Shown: positions 1 through 12,239 of the stretch, piece by piece
How positions within the stretch are numbered: position 1 is the first letter of the stretch
How the letters are laid out: each line of letters begins with the position of its first letter
Source of the DNA: Ptiloglossa arizonensis
Taxonomy: Eukaryota > Arthropoda > Insecta > Hymenoptera > Colletidae
NCBI RefSeq assembly: GCF_051014685.1
Contig: NW_027478916.1
Coordinates: forward strand, 248,001 to 312,000
DNA: 64,000 nucleotides
Reading direction: 5' to 3'
Program-made: the position numbers and the translations under genes
The notes under the pieces: model-generated
Seen by the model: only the letters and a program-made list of their open reading frames with translations
Database searches by the model: none
What the model was told of the DNA's origin: nothing

Positions 1-1929
1 AAGTAGAAACTCGCCCGATTACATCGGTATGTGTATTTTTTCCCTAGGCCATTCTGGTTAAGCGTTTGGAGCAGCAGAATTGCGAAAAATTTGTTGTCTT
101 CTCAACCATTTCTTAGCTTCAAACTCCCATATCTCGCGAACGGATTGACCTAACCCAAAAATTCCTGTTGCATCTGAAAGTAGAAACTAGCCCGATTACA
201 ACGGTATGTGTATTTTCTCCCTAGGCCATTCTGGTTAAGCGTTTGGAGCAGCAGAATTGCGAAAAATTTTTTGCCTTCTCTACCATTTCTTGGCCCAAAC
301 TCCCATATCTCGCGAACGGATTGACCTAACCCAAAAATTCCAATTGCATCTGAAAGTAGGAACTCGCCCGATTACAACGGTATGTGTATTTTTTCCCTAG
401 GCCATTCTGGTTAAGGGTTTGGAGCAGCAGAATTGCGAAAAATTTGTTGTCTTCTCAACCATTTCTTAGCTTCAAACTCCCATATCTCGCGAACGGATTG
501 ACCTAACCCAAAAATTCCTGTTGCATCTGAAAGTAGAAACTCGCCCGATTACAACGGTATGTGTATTTTTTCCCTAGGCCATTCTGGTTAAGCGTTTGGA
601 GCAGCAGAATTGCGAAAAATTTGTTGTCTCCTCAAGCATTTCTTGGCTTCAAACTCCCATATCTCGCGAACGGATTGACCTGACCCAAAAATTCCTGTTG
701 TGTCTGAAAGTAGAAACTCGCCCGATTACAGCGGTATTTGTATTTTTTCCTTAGCCCATTCTGGTTAAACGTTTGGAGCAGCAGAAGTGCGAAAAATTTG
801 TTGTCTTCTCAACCATTTCTTAGCTTCAAACTCCCATATCTCGCGAACGGATTGACCTAACCCAAAAATTCCTATTGCATCTGAAAGTCGAATCTCGCCC
901 GATTACAACGGTATGTGTATTTTTTCCCTAGGCCATTCTGGTTAAGCGTTTGGAGCAGAAGAATTGCGAAAAATTTTTTGCCTTCTCAACCATTTCTTGG
1001 CTTCAAACTCCCATATCTCGCGAACGGATTGACCTAACCCAAAAATTCCTATTGCATCTGAAAGTAGAAACTCGCCCGATTACAGCGGTATGTGTATTTT
1101 TTCCCTAGGCCATTCTGGTTAAGCGTTTGGAGCAACAGAATTGCGAAAAATTTTTTGCCTTCTCAACCATTTCTTGGCTTCAAACTCGCATATCTCGCGA
1201 ACGGATTGACCTAACCCAAAAATTCCTATTGCATCTGAAAGTAAAAACTCGCCCGATTACAACGGTGTGTGTATTTTTTCCCTAGGCCATTCTGGTTAAG
1301 CGTTTGGAGCAGCAGAATTGCGAAAAATTTTTTGCCTTCTCAACCATTTCTTGGCTTCAAACTCCCATATCTCGCGAACGGATTGACCTAACCCAAAAAT
1401 TCCTATTGCATCTGAAAGTAGAAACTAGCCCGATTACAGGGGTATGTGTATTTTCTCCCTAGGCCATTCTGGTTAAGCGTTTGGAGCAGCAGAATTGCTA
1501 AAAATTTTTTGCCTTCTCAACCATTTCTTGGCTTCAAACTCCCATATCTCGCGAACGGATTGACCTAACCCAAAAATTCATATTGCATCTGAAAGTAGAA
1601 ACTCGCCCGATTACAACGGTGTGTGTATTTTTTCCCTAGGCCATTCTGGTTAAGTGTTTGGAGCAGCAGAATTGCGAAAAATTTTTTGCCTTCTCAACCA
1701 TTTCTTGGCTTCAAAGTCCCATATCTTGCGAACGGATTGACCTCACCCAAAAATTCCTATTGCATCTGAAAGTAGAAACTAGCCCGATTACAACGGTATG
1801 TGTATTTTCTCCCTAGGCCATTCTGGTTAAGCGTTTGGAGCAGCAGAATTGCGAAAAATTTTTTGCCTTCTCAACCATTTCTTGGCCCAAACTCCCATAT
1901 CTCGCGAACGGATTGACCTAACCCAAAAA
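1..1929 (+). repeat. Heterogeneous monomers, no clear HOR
   Basis: About eleven monomers alternate between two sequence classes: one with ttttttgcc followed by cttggcttc, and one with ttgttgtc followed by cttagcttc. Many units have the aactagcccg plus ttttctccctagg combination that typifies the left third of the window. I could not pair this stretch cleanly with a neighbouring copy. Confidence 0.8.
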
Positions 1930-3167
1930 TTCACATTGCATCTGAAAGTAGAAACTCGCCCGATTACAACGGTTTGTGTATTTTTTCCCTAGGCCATTCT
2001 GGTTAAGCGTTCGGAGCAGCAGAATTGCGAAAAATTTGGTGTCTTCTCAACCATTTCTTAGGTTCAAACTCCCATATCTCGCGAACGGATTGACCTAACC
2101 CAAAAATGCCTGTTGCATCTGATAGTAGAAACTCGCCCGATTACAACGGTATGTGTATTTTTTCCCTAGCCCATTCTTGTTAAGCGTTTGGTTCAGCAGA
2201 ATTGCGAAAAATTTGTTGTCTTCTCAACCATTTCTTAGTTTCAAAGTCCCATATCTCGCGAATGGATTGACCAAACCCACAAATTCCTGCTGCGTCTGAA
2301 AGTAGAAACTAGCCCGATTACAACGGTATGTGTATTTTCTCCCTAGGCCATTCTGGTTAAGCGTTTGGAGCAGCAGAATTGCGAAAAATATTTTGCCTTC
2401 TCAACCATTTCTTGGCTTCAAACTCCCATATCTCGCGAACGGATTGACCTCACCCAAAAATTCCTATTGCATCTGAAAGTAGAAACTAGCCCGATTACAA
2501 CGGTATGTGTATTTTTTCCCTAGGCCATTCTGGTTAAGCGTTTGGAGCAGCAGAATTGCGAAAAATTTGTTGTCTTCTCAACCATTTCTTAGCTTCAAAC
2601 TCCCATATCTCGCGAACGGATTGACCTCACCCAAAAATTCCTATTGCATCTGAAAGTAGAAACTAGCCCGATTACAACGGTATGTGTATTTTCTCCCAAG
2701 GCCATTCTGGTTAAGCGTTTGGAGCAGCAGAATTGCGAAAAATTTTTTGCCTTCTCAACCATTTCTTGGCCCAAACTCCCATATCTCGCGAACGGATTGA
2801 CCTAACCCAAAAATTCCAATTGCATCTGAAAGTAGAAACTCGCCCGATTACAACGGTCTGTGTATTTTTTCCCTAGGCCATTCCTGTTAAGCGTTTGGAG
2901 CAGAAGAATTGCGAAAAATTTCTTGCCTCCTCAACCATTTCTTGGCTTCAAACTCCCATATCTGGCGAACGGATTGCCCTAACCCAAAAATTCCTATTGC
3001 ATCTGAAAGTAGAAACTCGCCCGATTACAGCGGTGTGTGTATTTTTTCCCTAGGCCATTCTGGATAAGCGTTTGGAGCAGCAGAATTGCGAAAAATTTTT
3101 TGCCTTCTCAACCATTTCTTGGCTTCAAACTCCCATATCTCGCGAACGGATTGACCTAACCCAAAAA
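1930..3167 (+). repeat. 7-monomer tandem duplication, copy 1 (1,238-bp period)
   Basis: Rare markers recur 1,238 bp later: cttaggttcaaac then aaaatgcctg, ggttcagcag with gaatggattgaccaaaccc, ctcccaaggcc at 2,693 and 3,931, and ctggataagcg. 1,238 is 7 x 177 minus 1. The left edge is approximate because shared monomer sequence hides the breakpoint. The two copies have diverged slightly (gaaaaatatttt versus gaaaaatgtttt; tcggagc versus ttggagc), so this is not the newest event in the window. Confidence 0.85.
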
Positions 3168-4448
3168 TTCCTATTGCATCTGAAAGTAGAAACTCGCCCA
3201 ATTACAACGGTTTGTGTATTTTTTCCCTAGGCCATTCTGGTTAAGCGTTTGGAGCAGCAGAATTGCGAAAAATTTGTTGTCTTCTCAACCATTTCTTAGG
3301 TTCAAACTCCCATATCTCGCGAACGGATTGACCTAACCCAAAAATGCCTGTTGCATCTGATAGTAGAAACTCGCCCGATTACAACGGTATGTGTATTTTT
3401 TCCCTAGCCCATTCTTGTTAAGCGTTTGGTTCAGCAGAATTGCGAAAAATTTGTTGTCTTCTCAACCATTTCTTAGTTTCAAAGTCCCATATCTCGCGAA
3501 TGGATTGACCAAACCCACAAATTCCTGCTGCGTCTGAAAGTAGAAACTAGCCCGATTACAACGGTATGTGTATTTTCTCCCTAGGCCATTCTGGTTAAGC
3601 GTTTGGAGCAGCAGAATTGCGAAAAATGTTTTGCCTTCTCAACCATTTCTTGGTTTCAAACTCCCATATCTCGCGAACGGATTGACCTCACCCAAAAATT
3701 CCGATTGCATCTGAAAGTAGAAACTAGCCCGATTACAACGGTATGTGTATTTTTTCCCTAGGCCATTCTGGTTAAGCGTTTGGAGCAGCAGAATTGCGAA
3801 AAATTTGTTGTCTTGTCAACCATTTCTTCGCTTCAAACTCCCATATCTCGCGAACGAATTGACCTCACCCAAAAATTCCTATTGCATCTGAAAGTAGAAA
3901 CTAGCCCGATTACAACGGTATGTGTATTTTCTCCCAAGGCCATTCTGGTTAAGCGTTTGGAGCAGCAGAATTGCGAAAAATTTTTTGCCTTCTCAACCAT
4001 TTCTTGGCCCAAACTCCCATATCTCGCGAACGGATTGACCTAACCCAAAAATTCCAATTGCATCTGAAAGTAGAAACTCGCCCGATTACAACGGTTTGTG
4101 TATTTTTTCCCTAGGCCATTCCTGTTAAGCGTTTGGAGCAGAAGAATTGCGAAAAATTTTTTGCCTCCTCAACCATTTCTTGGCTTCAAACTCCCATATC
4201 TGGCGAACGGATTGCCCTAACCCAAAAATTCCTATTGCATCTGAAAGTAGAAACTCGCCCGATTACAGCGGTGTGTGTATTTTTTCCCTAGGCCGTTCTG
4301 GATAAGCGTTTGGAGCAGCAGAATTGCGAAAAATTTTTTGCCTTCTCAACCATTTCTTGGCTTCAAACTCCCATATCTCGCGAACGGATTGACCTAACCC
4401 AAAAATTCCTATTGCATCTGAAAGTAGAAACTCGCCCGATTACAACGG
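3168..4448 (+). repeat. 7-monomer tandem duplication, copy 2
   Basis: This is the second copy of the 1,238-bp unit. The similarity stops near 4,448, where the sequence becomes acaacggtgtgtg against acaacggtttgtg in copy 1. It contains one two-monomer open stretch at 3,780-4,043, created because the usual cctagg stop is ccaagg here. Confidence 0.85.
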
Positions 4449-7400
4449 TGTGTGTATTTTTTCCCTAGGCCATTCTGGTTAAGCGTTTGCAGCAGCAGAA
4501 TTGCGAAAAATTTGTTGTCTTCTCAACCATTTCTAAGCTTCAAACTCCCATATCTCGCGAACGGATTGACCTAACCCAAAAATTCCTGTTGCATCTGAAA
4601 GTAGAAACTAGCCCGATTACAACGGTATGTGTATTTTCTCCCTAGGCCATTCTGGTTAAGCGTTTGGAGCAGCAGAATTGCGAAAAAATTTTTGCCTTCT
4701 CAACCATTTCTTGGCTTCAAACTCCCATATCTCGCGAACGGATTGACCTAACCCAAAAATTCCTGTTGCATCTGAAAGTAGAAACTCGCCCGATTACAAC
4801 GGTATGTGTATTTTTTCCCTAGCCCATTCTTGTTAAGCGTTTGGTTCAGCAGAATTGCGAAAAATTTGTTGTCTTCTCAACCATTTCTTAGTTTCAAAGT
4901 CCCATATCTCGCGAATGGATTGACCAAACCCACAAATTCCTGCTGCGTCTGAAAGTAGAAACTAGCCCGATTACAACGGTATGTGTATTTTCTCCCTAGG
5001 CCATTCTGGTTAAGCGTTTGGAGCAGCAGAATTGCGAAAAATTTTTTGCCTTCTCAACCATTTCTTGGCTTCAAACTCCCATATCTCGCGAACGGATTGA
5101 GCTCACCCAAAAATTCCTATTGCATCTGAAAGTATAAACTCGCCCGATTACAACGGTATGTTTATTTTCTCCCTAGGCCATTCTGGTTAAGCGTTTGGAG
5201 CAGCAGAATTGCGAAAAATTTTTTGCCTTCTCAACCATTTCTTGTCTCAAACTCCCATATCTCGCGAACGGATTGACATAACCCAAAAATTCCAATTGCA
5301 TCTGAAAGTAGAAACTCGCCCGATTACAACGGTATGTGTATTTTTTCCCTAGGCCATTCTGGTTAAGCGTTTGGAGCAGCAGAATTGCGAAAAATTTGTT
5401 GTCTTCTCAACCATTTCTTAGCTTCGAACTCCCATATCTCGCGAACGGATTGACCTAACCCAAAAATTCCTGTTGCATCTGAAAGTAGAAACTCGCCCGA
5501 TTAGAACGGTATGTGTATTTTTTCCCTAGGCCATTCCTGTTAAGCGTTTGGAGCAGAAGAATTGCGAAAAATTGTTTGCCTTCTCAACCATTTCTTGGCT
5601 TCAAACTCCCATATCTCGCGAACGGATTGACCTAACCCAAAAATTACTATTGCATCTGAAAGTAGAAACTCGCCCGATTACAGCGGAATGTGTATTTTTT
5701 CCCTAGGCAATTCTGGTTAAGGGTTTGGAGCAGCAGAATTGCGAAAAATTTTTTGCCTTCTCAACCATTTCTTTGCTTCAAACTCCCATACCTCGCGAAC
5801 GGATTGACCTAACCCAAAAATTCCTATTGCATCTGAAAGTAGAAACTCGCCCGATTACAACGGTGTGTGTATTTTTTCCCTAGGCCATTCTGGTCAAGCG
5901 TTTGGAGCAGCAGAATTGCGAAAAATTTTTTGCCTTCTAAACCATTTCTTGGCTTCAAACTCCCATATCTCGCGAACGGATTGACTTAACCCAAAAATTC
6001 CTGTAGCGTCTGAAAGTAGAAACTCGCCCGATTACAACGTTATGTGTATTTTTTCCCTAGCCCATTCTGGTTAAGCGTTTGGATCAGCAGAATTGCGAAA
6101 GATTTGTTGTCTTCTCAACCATTTCTTAGTTTCAAAGTCCCATATCTCGCGAACGGATTGACCAAACCCAAAAATTCCTGCTGCGTCTGAAAGTAGAAAC
6201 TCGCCCGATTACAACTGTATGCGTATTTTTTCCCCAGCCCATTCTGGTCAAGCGTTTGGAGCAGCAGAATTGCAAAAAATTTGTTGTCTTCTCAACCATT
6301 TCTTAGCTTCAAACTCTCTTATCTCGCGAACGGATTAACCTAACCCAAAAATTCCTATTGCATCTGAAAGTAGAAACTCGCCCGATTACAATGGTATGTG
6401 TATTTATTCCCTAGGCCATTCTGGTTAAGCGTGTGGAGCAGCAGAATTGCGAGAAATTTTTTGCCTTCTCAACCATTTCTTGGCTTCAAACTCCCATATC
6501 TCGCGAACGGATTGACCTAACCCAAAAAGTCCTATTGCATCTGAAAGTAGAAACTAGCCCTATTACAGCGGTATGTGTATTTTCTCCCTAGGCCATTCTG
6601 GTTAAGCGTTTGGAGCAGCAGAATTGCGAAAAATTGTTTGCCTTCTCAACCATTTCTTGGCTTCAAACTCCCATATCTCGCGAACGGATTGACCTAACCC
6701 AAAAATTCCTATTGCATCTGAAAGTAGAAACTCGCCCGATTACAACGGTGTGTGTATTTTTTCCCTAGGCCATTCTGGATAAGCGTTTGGAGCAGCAGAA
6801 TTGCGAAAAATTTTTTGCCTTCTCAACCATTTCTTGGCCCAAACTCCCATATCTCGCGAACGGATTGACCTAACCCAAAAATTCCAATTGCATCTGAAAG
6901 TAGAAACTCGCCCGATTACAACGGTATGTGAATTCTTTCCCTAGGCTATTCTGGTTAAGCGTTTGGAGCAGCAGAATTGCGAAAAATTTGTTGTCTTCTC
7001 AACCATTTCTTAGTTTCAAAGTCCATATCTCGCGAATGGATTGACCAAACCCACAAATTCCTGCTGCGTCTGAAAGTAGAAACTAGCCCGATTACAACGG
7101 TATGTGTATTTTCTCCCTAGGCCATTCTGGTTAAGCGTTTGGAGCAGCAGAATTGCGAAAAATTTGTTGCCTTCTCAACCATTTCTTGGCTTCAAACTCC
7201 CATATCTCGCGAACGGATTGACCTAACCCAAAAAGTCCTATTGCATCTGAAAGTAGAAACTAGCCCGATTACAGCGGTATGTGTGTTTTCTCCCTAGGCC
7301 ATTCTGGTTAAGCGTTTGGAGCAGCAGAATTGCGAAAAATTTTTTGCCTTCTCAACCATTTCTTGGCTTCAAACTCCCATATCTCGCGAACGGATTGGCC

Positions 7401-9224
7401 TAACCCAAAAATTCCTGTTGCATCTGAAAGTAGAAACTCGCCCGATTACAACGGTATGTGTATTTTTTCCCTAGGCCATTCTGGTTAAGCGTTTGGAGCA
7501 GCAGAATTGCGAAAAATTTGTTGTCTTCTCAACCATTTCTTAGCTTCAAACTCCCATATCTCGCGAACGGATTGACCTAACCCAAAAATTCCTGTTGCAT
7601 CTGAAAGTAGAAACTCGCCCGATTACAACGGTATGTGTATTTTTTCCCTAGCCCAATCTTGTTAAGCGTTTGGTTCAGCAGAATTGCGAAAAATTTGTTG
7701 TCTTCTCAACCATTTCTTAGCTTCAAACTCCCATATCTCGCGAACGGATTGACCTAACCCAAAAATTCCTGTTGCATCTGAAAGTAGAAACTCGCCCGAT
7801 TACAACGGTATGTGTATTTTTTCCCTAGCCCATTCTTGTTAAGCGTTTGGTTCAGCAGAATTGCGAAAAATTTGTTGTCTTCTCAACCATTTCTTAGTTT
7901 CAAAGTCCCATATCTCGCGAATGGATTGACCAAACCCACAAATTCCTGCTGCGTCTGAAAGTAGAAACTAGCCCGATTACAACGGTATGTGTATTTTCTC
8001 CCTAGGCCATTCTGGTTAAGCGTTTGGAGCAGCAGAATTGCGAAAAATTTTTTGCCTTCTCAACCATTTCTTGGCTTCAAACTCCCATATCTCGCGAACG
8101 GATTGACCTCACCCAAAAATTCCTATTGCATCTGAAAGTAGAAACTAGCCCGATTACAACGGTATGTGTATTTTCTCCCTAGGCCATTCTGGTTAAGCGT
8201 GTGGAGCAGCAGAATTGCGAAAAATTTGTTGTCTTCTCAACCATTTCTTAGTTTCAAAGTCCCATATCTCGCGAATGGATTGACCAAACCCACAAATTCC
8301 TGCTGCGTCTGAAAGTAGAAACTAGCCCGATTACAACGGTATGTGTATTTTCTCCCTAGGCCATTCTGGTTAAGCGTTTGGAGCAGCAGAATTGCGAAAA
8401 ATTTTTTGCCTTCTCAACCATTTCTTGGCTTCAAACTCCCATATCTCGCGAACGGATTGACCTCACCCAAAAATTCCTATTGCATCTGAAAATAGAAACT
8501 AGCCCGATTACAACGGTATGTGTATTTTCTCCCCAGGCCATTCTGATTAAGCGTTTGGAGCAGCAGAATTGCGAAAAATTTTTTGCCTTCTCAACCATTT
8601 CTTGGCTCAAACTCCTATATCTCGCGAACGGATTGACCTAACCCAAAAATTCCAATTGCATCTGAAAGTAGAAACACGCCCGATTACAACGGTATGTGTA
8701 TTTTTTCCCTAGGCAATTCTGGTTAAGCGTTTGGAGCAGCAGAATTGCGAAAAATTTTTTGCCTTCTCAACCATTTCTTGGCTTCAAACTCCCATACCTC
8801 GCGAACGGATTGACCTAACCCAAAAATTCCTATTGGATCTGAAAGTAGAATCTCGCCCGATTACAAAGGTGTGTGTATTTTCTCCCTAGGCCATTCTCGT
8901 TAAGCGTTTGGAGCAGCAGAATTGCGAAAAATTTTTTGCCTTCTCAACCATTTCTTGTCTCAAACTCCCATATCTCGCGAACGGATTGACCTAACCCAAA
9001 AATTCCTATTGCATCTGAAAGTAGAAACTCGCCCGATCACAACGGTATGTGTATTTTTTCCCTAGGCCATTCTGGTTAAGCGTTTGGAGCAGCAGAAGTG
9101 CGAAAAATTTGTTGTCTTCTCAACCATTTCTTAGCTTCAAACTCCCATATCTCGCGAACGGATTGACCTAACCCAAAAATTCCTGTAGCGTCTGAAAGTA
9201 GAAACTCGCCCGATTACAACGGTA
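4449..9224 (+). repeat. Heterogeneous monomers with scattered local duplications
   Basis: About 27 monomers lack a single regular HOR. The ggttcagcag / gaatggattgaccaaaccc class appears near 4,845 and 7,849, and the gaatggattgaccaaaccc part also near 7,035 and 8,277. Two adjacent monomers at about 7,672 and 7,849 share the ggttcagcag marker 177 bp apart. Single-base deviations are more numerous here than in the HOR-rich parts, as expected for a less recently homogenised part of an array. Confidence 0.75.
5983..6490 (+). repeat. About 0.5-kb block shared with 48.1 kb and 53.8 kb
   Basis: A chain of otherwise rare variants occurs here in the same order as at 48,084-48,591: gacttaaccc, acaacgttatg, ggatcagcag, gaaagatttg, aactgtatgcg, ccccagccc, ttgcaaaaaat, actctcttatc, aatggtatg, tttattccc, gtgtggagc and gcgagaaat. 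The offset is constant at 42,101 bp with only a few substitutions (ctgtagcg versus ctgcagcg; gaaactcg versus gaacctcg). A third copy runs from about 53,755. The block is a marker of common descent between distant parts of the array. Confidence 0.85.
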
Positions 9225-9489
9225 TGTGTATTTTTTCCCTAGCCCATTCTTGTTAAGCGTTTGGATCAGCAGAATTGCGAAAAATTTGTTGTCTTCTCAA
9301 CCATTTCTTAGTTTCAAAGTCCCATATCTCGCGAACGGATTGACCAAACCCAAAAATTCCTGCTGCGTCTGAAAGTAGAAACTAGCCGGATTACAACGGT
9401 ATGTGTATTTTCTCCATAGGCCATTCTGGTTAAGCGTTTGGAGCAGCAGAATTGCGAAAAATTTTTTGCCTTCTCAACCATTTCTTGGC

Positions 9490-10370
9490 TTCAAACTCCC
9501 ATATCTCGCGAACGGATTGACCAAACCCAAAAATTCCTGCTGCGTCTGAAAGTAGAAACTAGCCCGATTACAACGGTATGTGTATTTTCTCCCTAGGCCA
9601 TTCTGGTTAAGCGTTTGGAGCAGCAGAATTGCGAAAAATTTTCTGCCTTCTCAACCATTTCTTGGCTTCAAACTCCCATATCTCGCGAACGGATTGACCT
9701 AACTCAAAAATTCCTGTTGCGTCTGAAAGTAGAAACTCGCCCGATTACAGCGGTGTGTGTATTTTTTCCCTAGGCCATTCTGCTTAAGCGTTTGGAGCAG
9801 CAGAAGTGCGTAAAATTTGTTGTCTTCTGAACCATTTCTTACCTTCAAACTCCCATATCTCGCGAACGGATTGACCAAACCCAAAAATTCCTGCTGCGTC
9901 TGAAAGTAGAAACTAGCCCGATTACAACGGTATGTGTATTTTCTCCCTAGGCCATTCTGGTTAAGCGTTTGGAGCAGCAGAATTGCGAAAAATTTTCTGC
10001 CTTCTCAACCATTTCTTGGCTTCAAACTCCCATATCTCGCGAACGGATTGACCTAACTCAAAAATTCCTGTTGCGTCTGAAAGTAGAAACTCGCCCGATT
10101 ACAGCGGTGTGTGTATTTTTTCCCTAGGCCATTCTGCTTAAGCGTTTGGAGCAGCAGAAGTGCGTAAAATTTGTTGTCTTCTGAACCATTTCTTACCTTC
10201 AAACTCCCATATCTCGCGAACGGATTGACCAAACCCAAAAATTCCTGCTGCGTCTGAAAGTAGAAACTAGCCCGATTACAACGGTATGTGTATTTTCTCC
10301 CTAGGCCATTCTGGTTAAGCGTTTGGAGCAGCAGAATTGCGAAAAATTTTCTGCCTTCTCAACCATTTCT
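9490..10370 (+). repeat. Local dimer expansion, 354-bp period, about 2.5 copies
   Basis: A two-monomer unit repeats at 354 bp: 9,490-9,843, 9,844-10,197 and a partial third to about 10,370. Its markers are aattttctgcc, ctaactcaaaaattcctg, ttctgcttaagcg, cagaagtgcgtaaaat and ttcttaccttc. The minus strand of each full copy is open for 61 codons (9,699-9,884 and 10,053-10,238), which is only a consequence of the duplicated sequence. One further dimer copy lies at about 11,789-12,142. Confidence 0.9.
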
Positions 10371-11291
10371 TGGCTCCAAACTCCCATATCTCGCGAACGG
10401 ATTGACCTAACCCAACAATTCCTGTAGCGTCTGAAAGTAGAAACTCGCCCGATTACAACGGTATGTGTATTTCTTCCCTAGCCCATTCTTGTTAAGCGTT
10501 TGGTTCAGCAGAATTGCGAAAAATTTGTTGTCTTCTCAACCATTTCTTAGTTTCAAAGACCCATATCTCGCGAACGGATTGACCAAACTCAAAAATTCCT
10601 GCTGCGTCTGAAAGTAGAAACTAGCCCGATTACAACGGTATGTGTATTTTCTCCCTAGGCCATTCTGGTTAAGCGTTTGGAGCAGCAGAATTGCGAAAAA
10701 TTTTTTGCCTTCTCAACCATTTCTTGGATTCAAACTCCCATATCTCGCGAACGGATTGACCTCACCCAAAAATTCCTATTGCATCTGAAAGTAGAAACTA
10801 GCCCGATTACAACGGTATGTGTATTTTCTCCCTAGGCCATTCTGGTTAAGCGTTCGGAGCAGCAGAATTGCGAAAAATTTTTTGCCTTCTCAACCATTTC
10901 TTGGCCCAAACTCCCATATCTCGCGAACGGATTGACCTAACCCAAAAATTCCAAATGCATCTGAAAGTAGAAACTCGCCCGATTACAACGGTATGTGTAT
11001 TTTTTCCCTAGGCAATTCTGGTTAAGCGTTTGGAGCAGCAGAATTGCGAAAAATTTGTTGTCTTCTCAACCATTTCTTGGCTTCAAACTCCCATATCCCG
11101 CGAACGGATTGACCTAACCCAAAAATTCCTATTGCATCTGAAAGTAGAAACATGCCCGATTACAACGGTGTGTGTATTTTTTCCCTAGGCCATTCTGGTT
11201 AAGCGTTTGGAGCAGCAGAATTGCGAAAAATTTTTTGCCTTCTCAACCATTTCTTGGCTTCAAACTCCCATATCTCGCGAACGGATTGACC
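10293..11291 (+). repeat. 6-monomer core module, copy 1 of 4
   Basis: The module starts with aattttctgcc and ggctccaaactc, continues with cccaacaattcctgtagcg at 10,411 and catatcccgcgaac at 11,092, and includes the aaatgcatctg and aaacatgcccg variants. The same order recurs at about 12,238, 14,359 and 17,363, at spacings of 1,945, 2,121 and 3,004 bp, so the core is kept while flanking monomer numbers change. Confidence 0.85.
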
Positions 11292-12239
11292 TCACCCAAA
11301 AATTCCTATTGCATCTGAAAGTAGAAACTAGCCCGATTACAACGGTATGTGTATTTTCTCCCTAGGCCACTCTGGTTAAGCGTTTGGAGCAGCAGAATTG
11401 CGAAAAATTTTTTGCCTTCTCAACCATTTCTTGGCCCAAACTCCCATATCTCGCGAACGGATCTACCTAACCCAAAAATTCCAATTGCATCTGAAAGTAG
11501 AAACTCGCCCGATTACAACGGTGTGTGTATTTTTTCCCTAGCCCATTCTTGTTAAGCGTTTGGATCAGCAGAATTGCGAAAAATTTGTTGTCTTCTCAAC
11601 CATTTCTTAGTTTCAAAGTCCCATATCTCGCGAACGGATTGACCAAACCCAAAAATTCCTGCTGCGTCTGAAAGTAGAAACTAGCCGGATTACAACGGTA
11701 TGTGTATTTTCTCCATAGGCCATTCTGGTTAAGCGCTTGGAGCAGCAGAATTGCGAAAAATTTTTTGCCTTCTCAACCATTTCTTGGCTTCAACCTCCCA
11801 TATCTCGCGAACGGATTGACCAAACCCAAAAATTCCTGCTGCGTCTGAAAGTAGAAACTAGCCCGATTACAACGGTATGTGTATTTTCTCCCTAGGCCAT
11901 TCTGGTTAAGCGTTTGGAGCAGCAGAATTGCGAAAAATTTTCTGCCTTCTCAACCATTTCTTGGCTTCAAACTCCCATATCTCGCGAACGGATTGACCTA
12001 ACTCAAAAATTCCTGTTGCGTCTGAAAGTAGAAACTCGCCCGATTACAGCGGTGTGTGTATTTTTTCCCTAGGCCATTCTGCTTAAGCGTTTGGAGCAGC
12101 AGAAGTGCGTAAAATTTGTTGTCTTCTGAACCATTTCTTACCTTCAAACTCCCATATCTCGCGAACGGATTGACCAAACCCAAAAATTCCTGCTGCGTCT
12201 GAAAGTAGAAACTAGCCCGATTACAACGGTATGTGTATT

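Larger units (their letters stand above)
9225..11523 (+). repeat. HOR unit alpha (about 13 monomers)
   Basis: It matches the following unit at an offset of 2,299 bp from about 9,225 (agcccattcttgttaagcg, ggatcagcag, ctccataggcc). The offset drops to 1,945 bp after the internal dimer, because alpha has two dimer copies and the next unit has one. Similarity is lost near 11,291, after which alpha and beta carry different monomers. Confidence 0.75.

Noticed and set aside
2070..2086. tRNA B-box-like ggttcaaactcc in a few monomers (2,070; 3,300) and ggattcaaactcc in others
   Set aside because: The spacing does not fit the RNA polymerase III B-box, no A-box or cloverleaf is present, and the usual monomer reads ggcttcaaactcc. 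It is a chance resemblance.
3780..4043. 87-codon open frames at 3,780 and 8,378
   Set aside because: They are two joined monomers in which cctagg became ccaagg or cccagg, so the stop is lost. There is no evidence of a gene.
9699..9884. Three identical 61-codon minus-strand open frames (9,699; 10,053; 11,998)
   Set aside because: They are the same stretch copied by the 354-bp dimer and the 2.3-kb HOR. They contain only satellite sequence in reverse and no recognisable domain.
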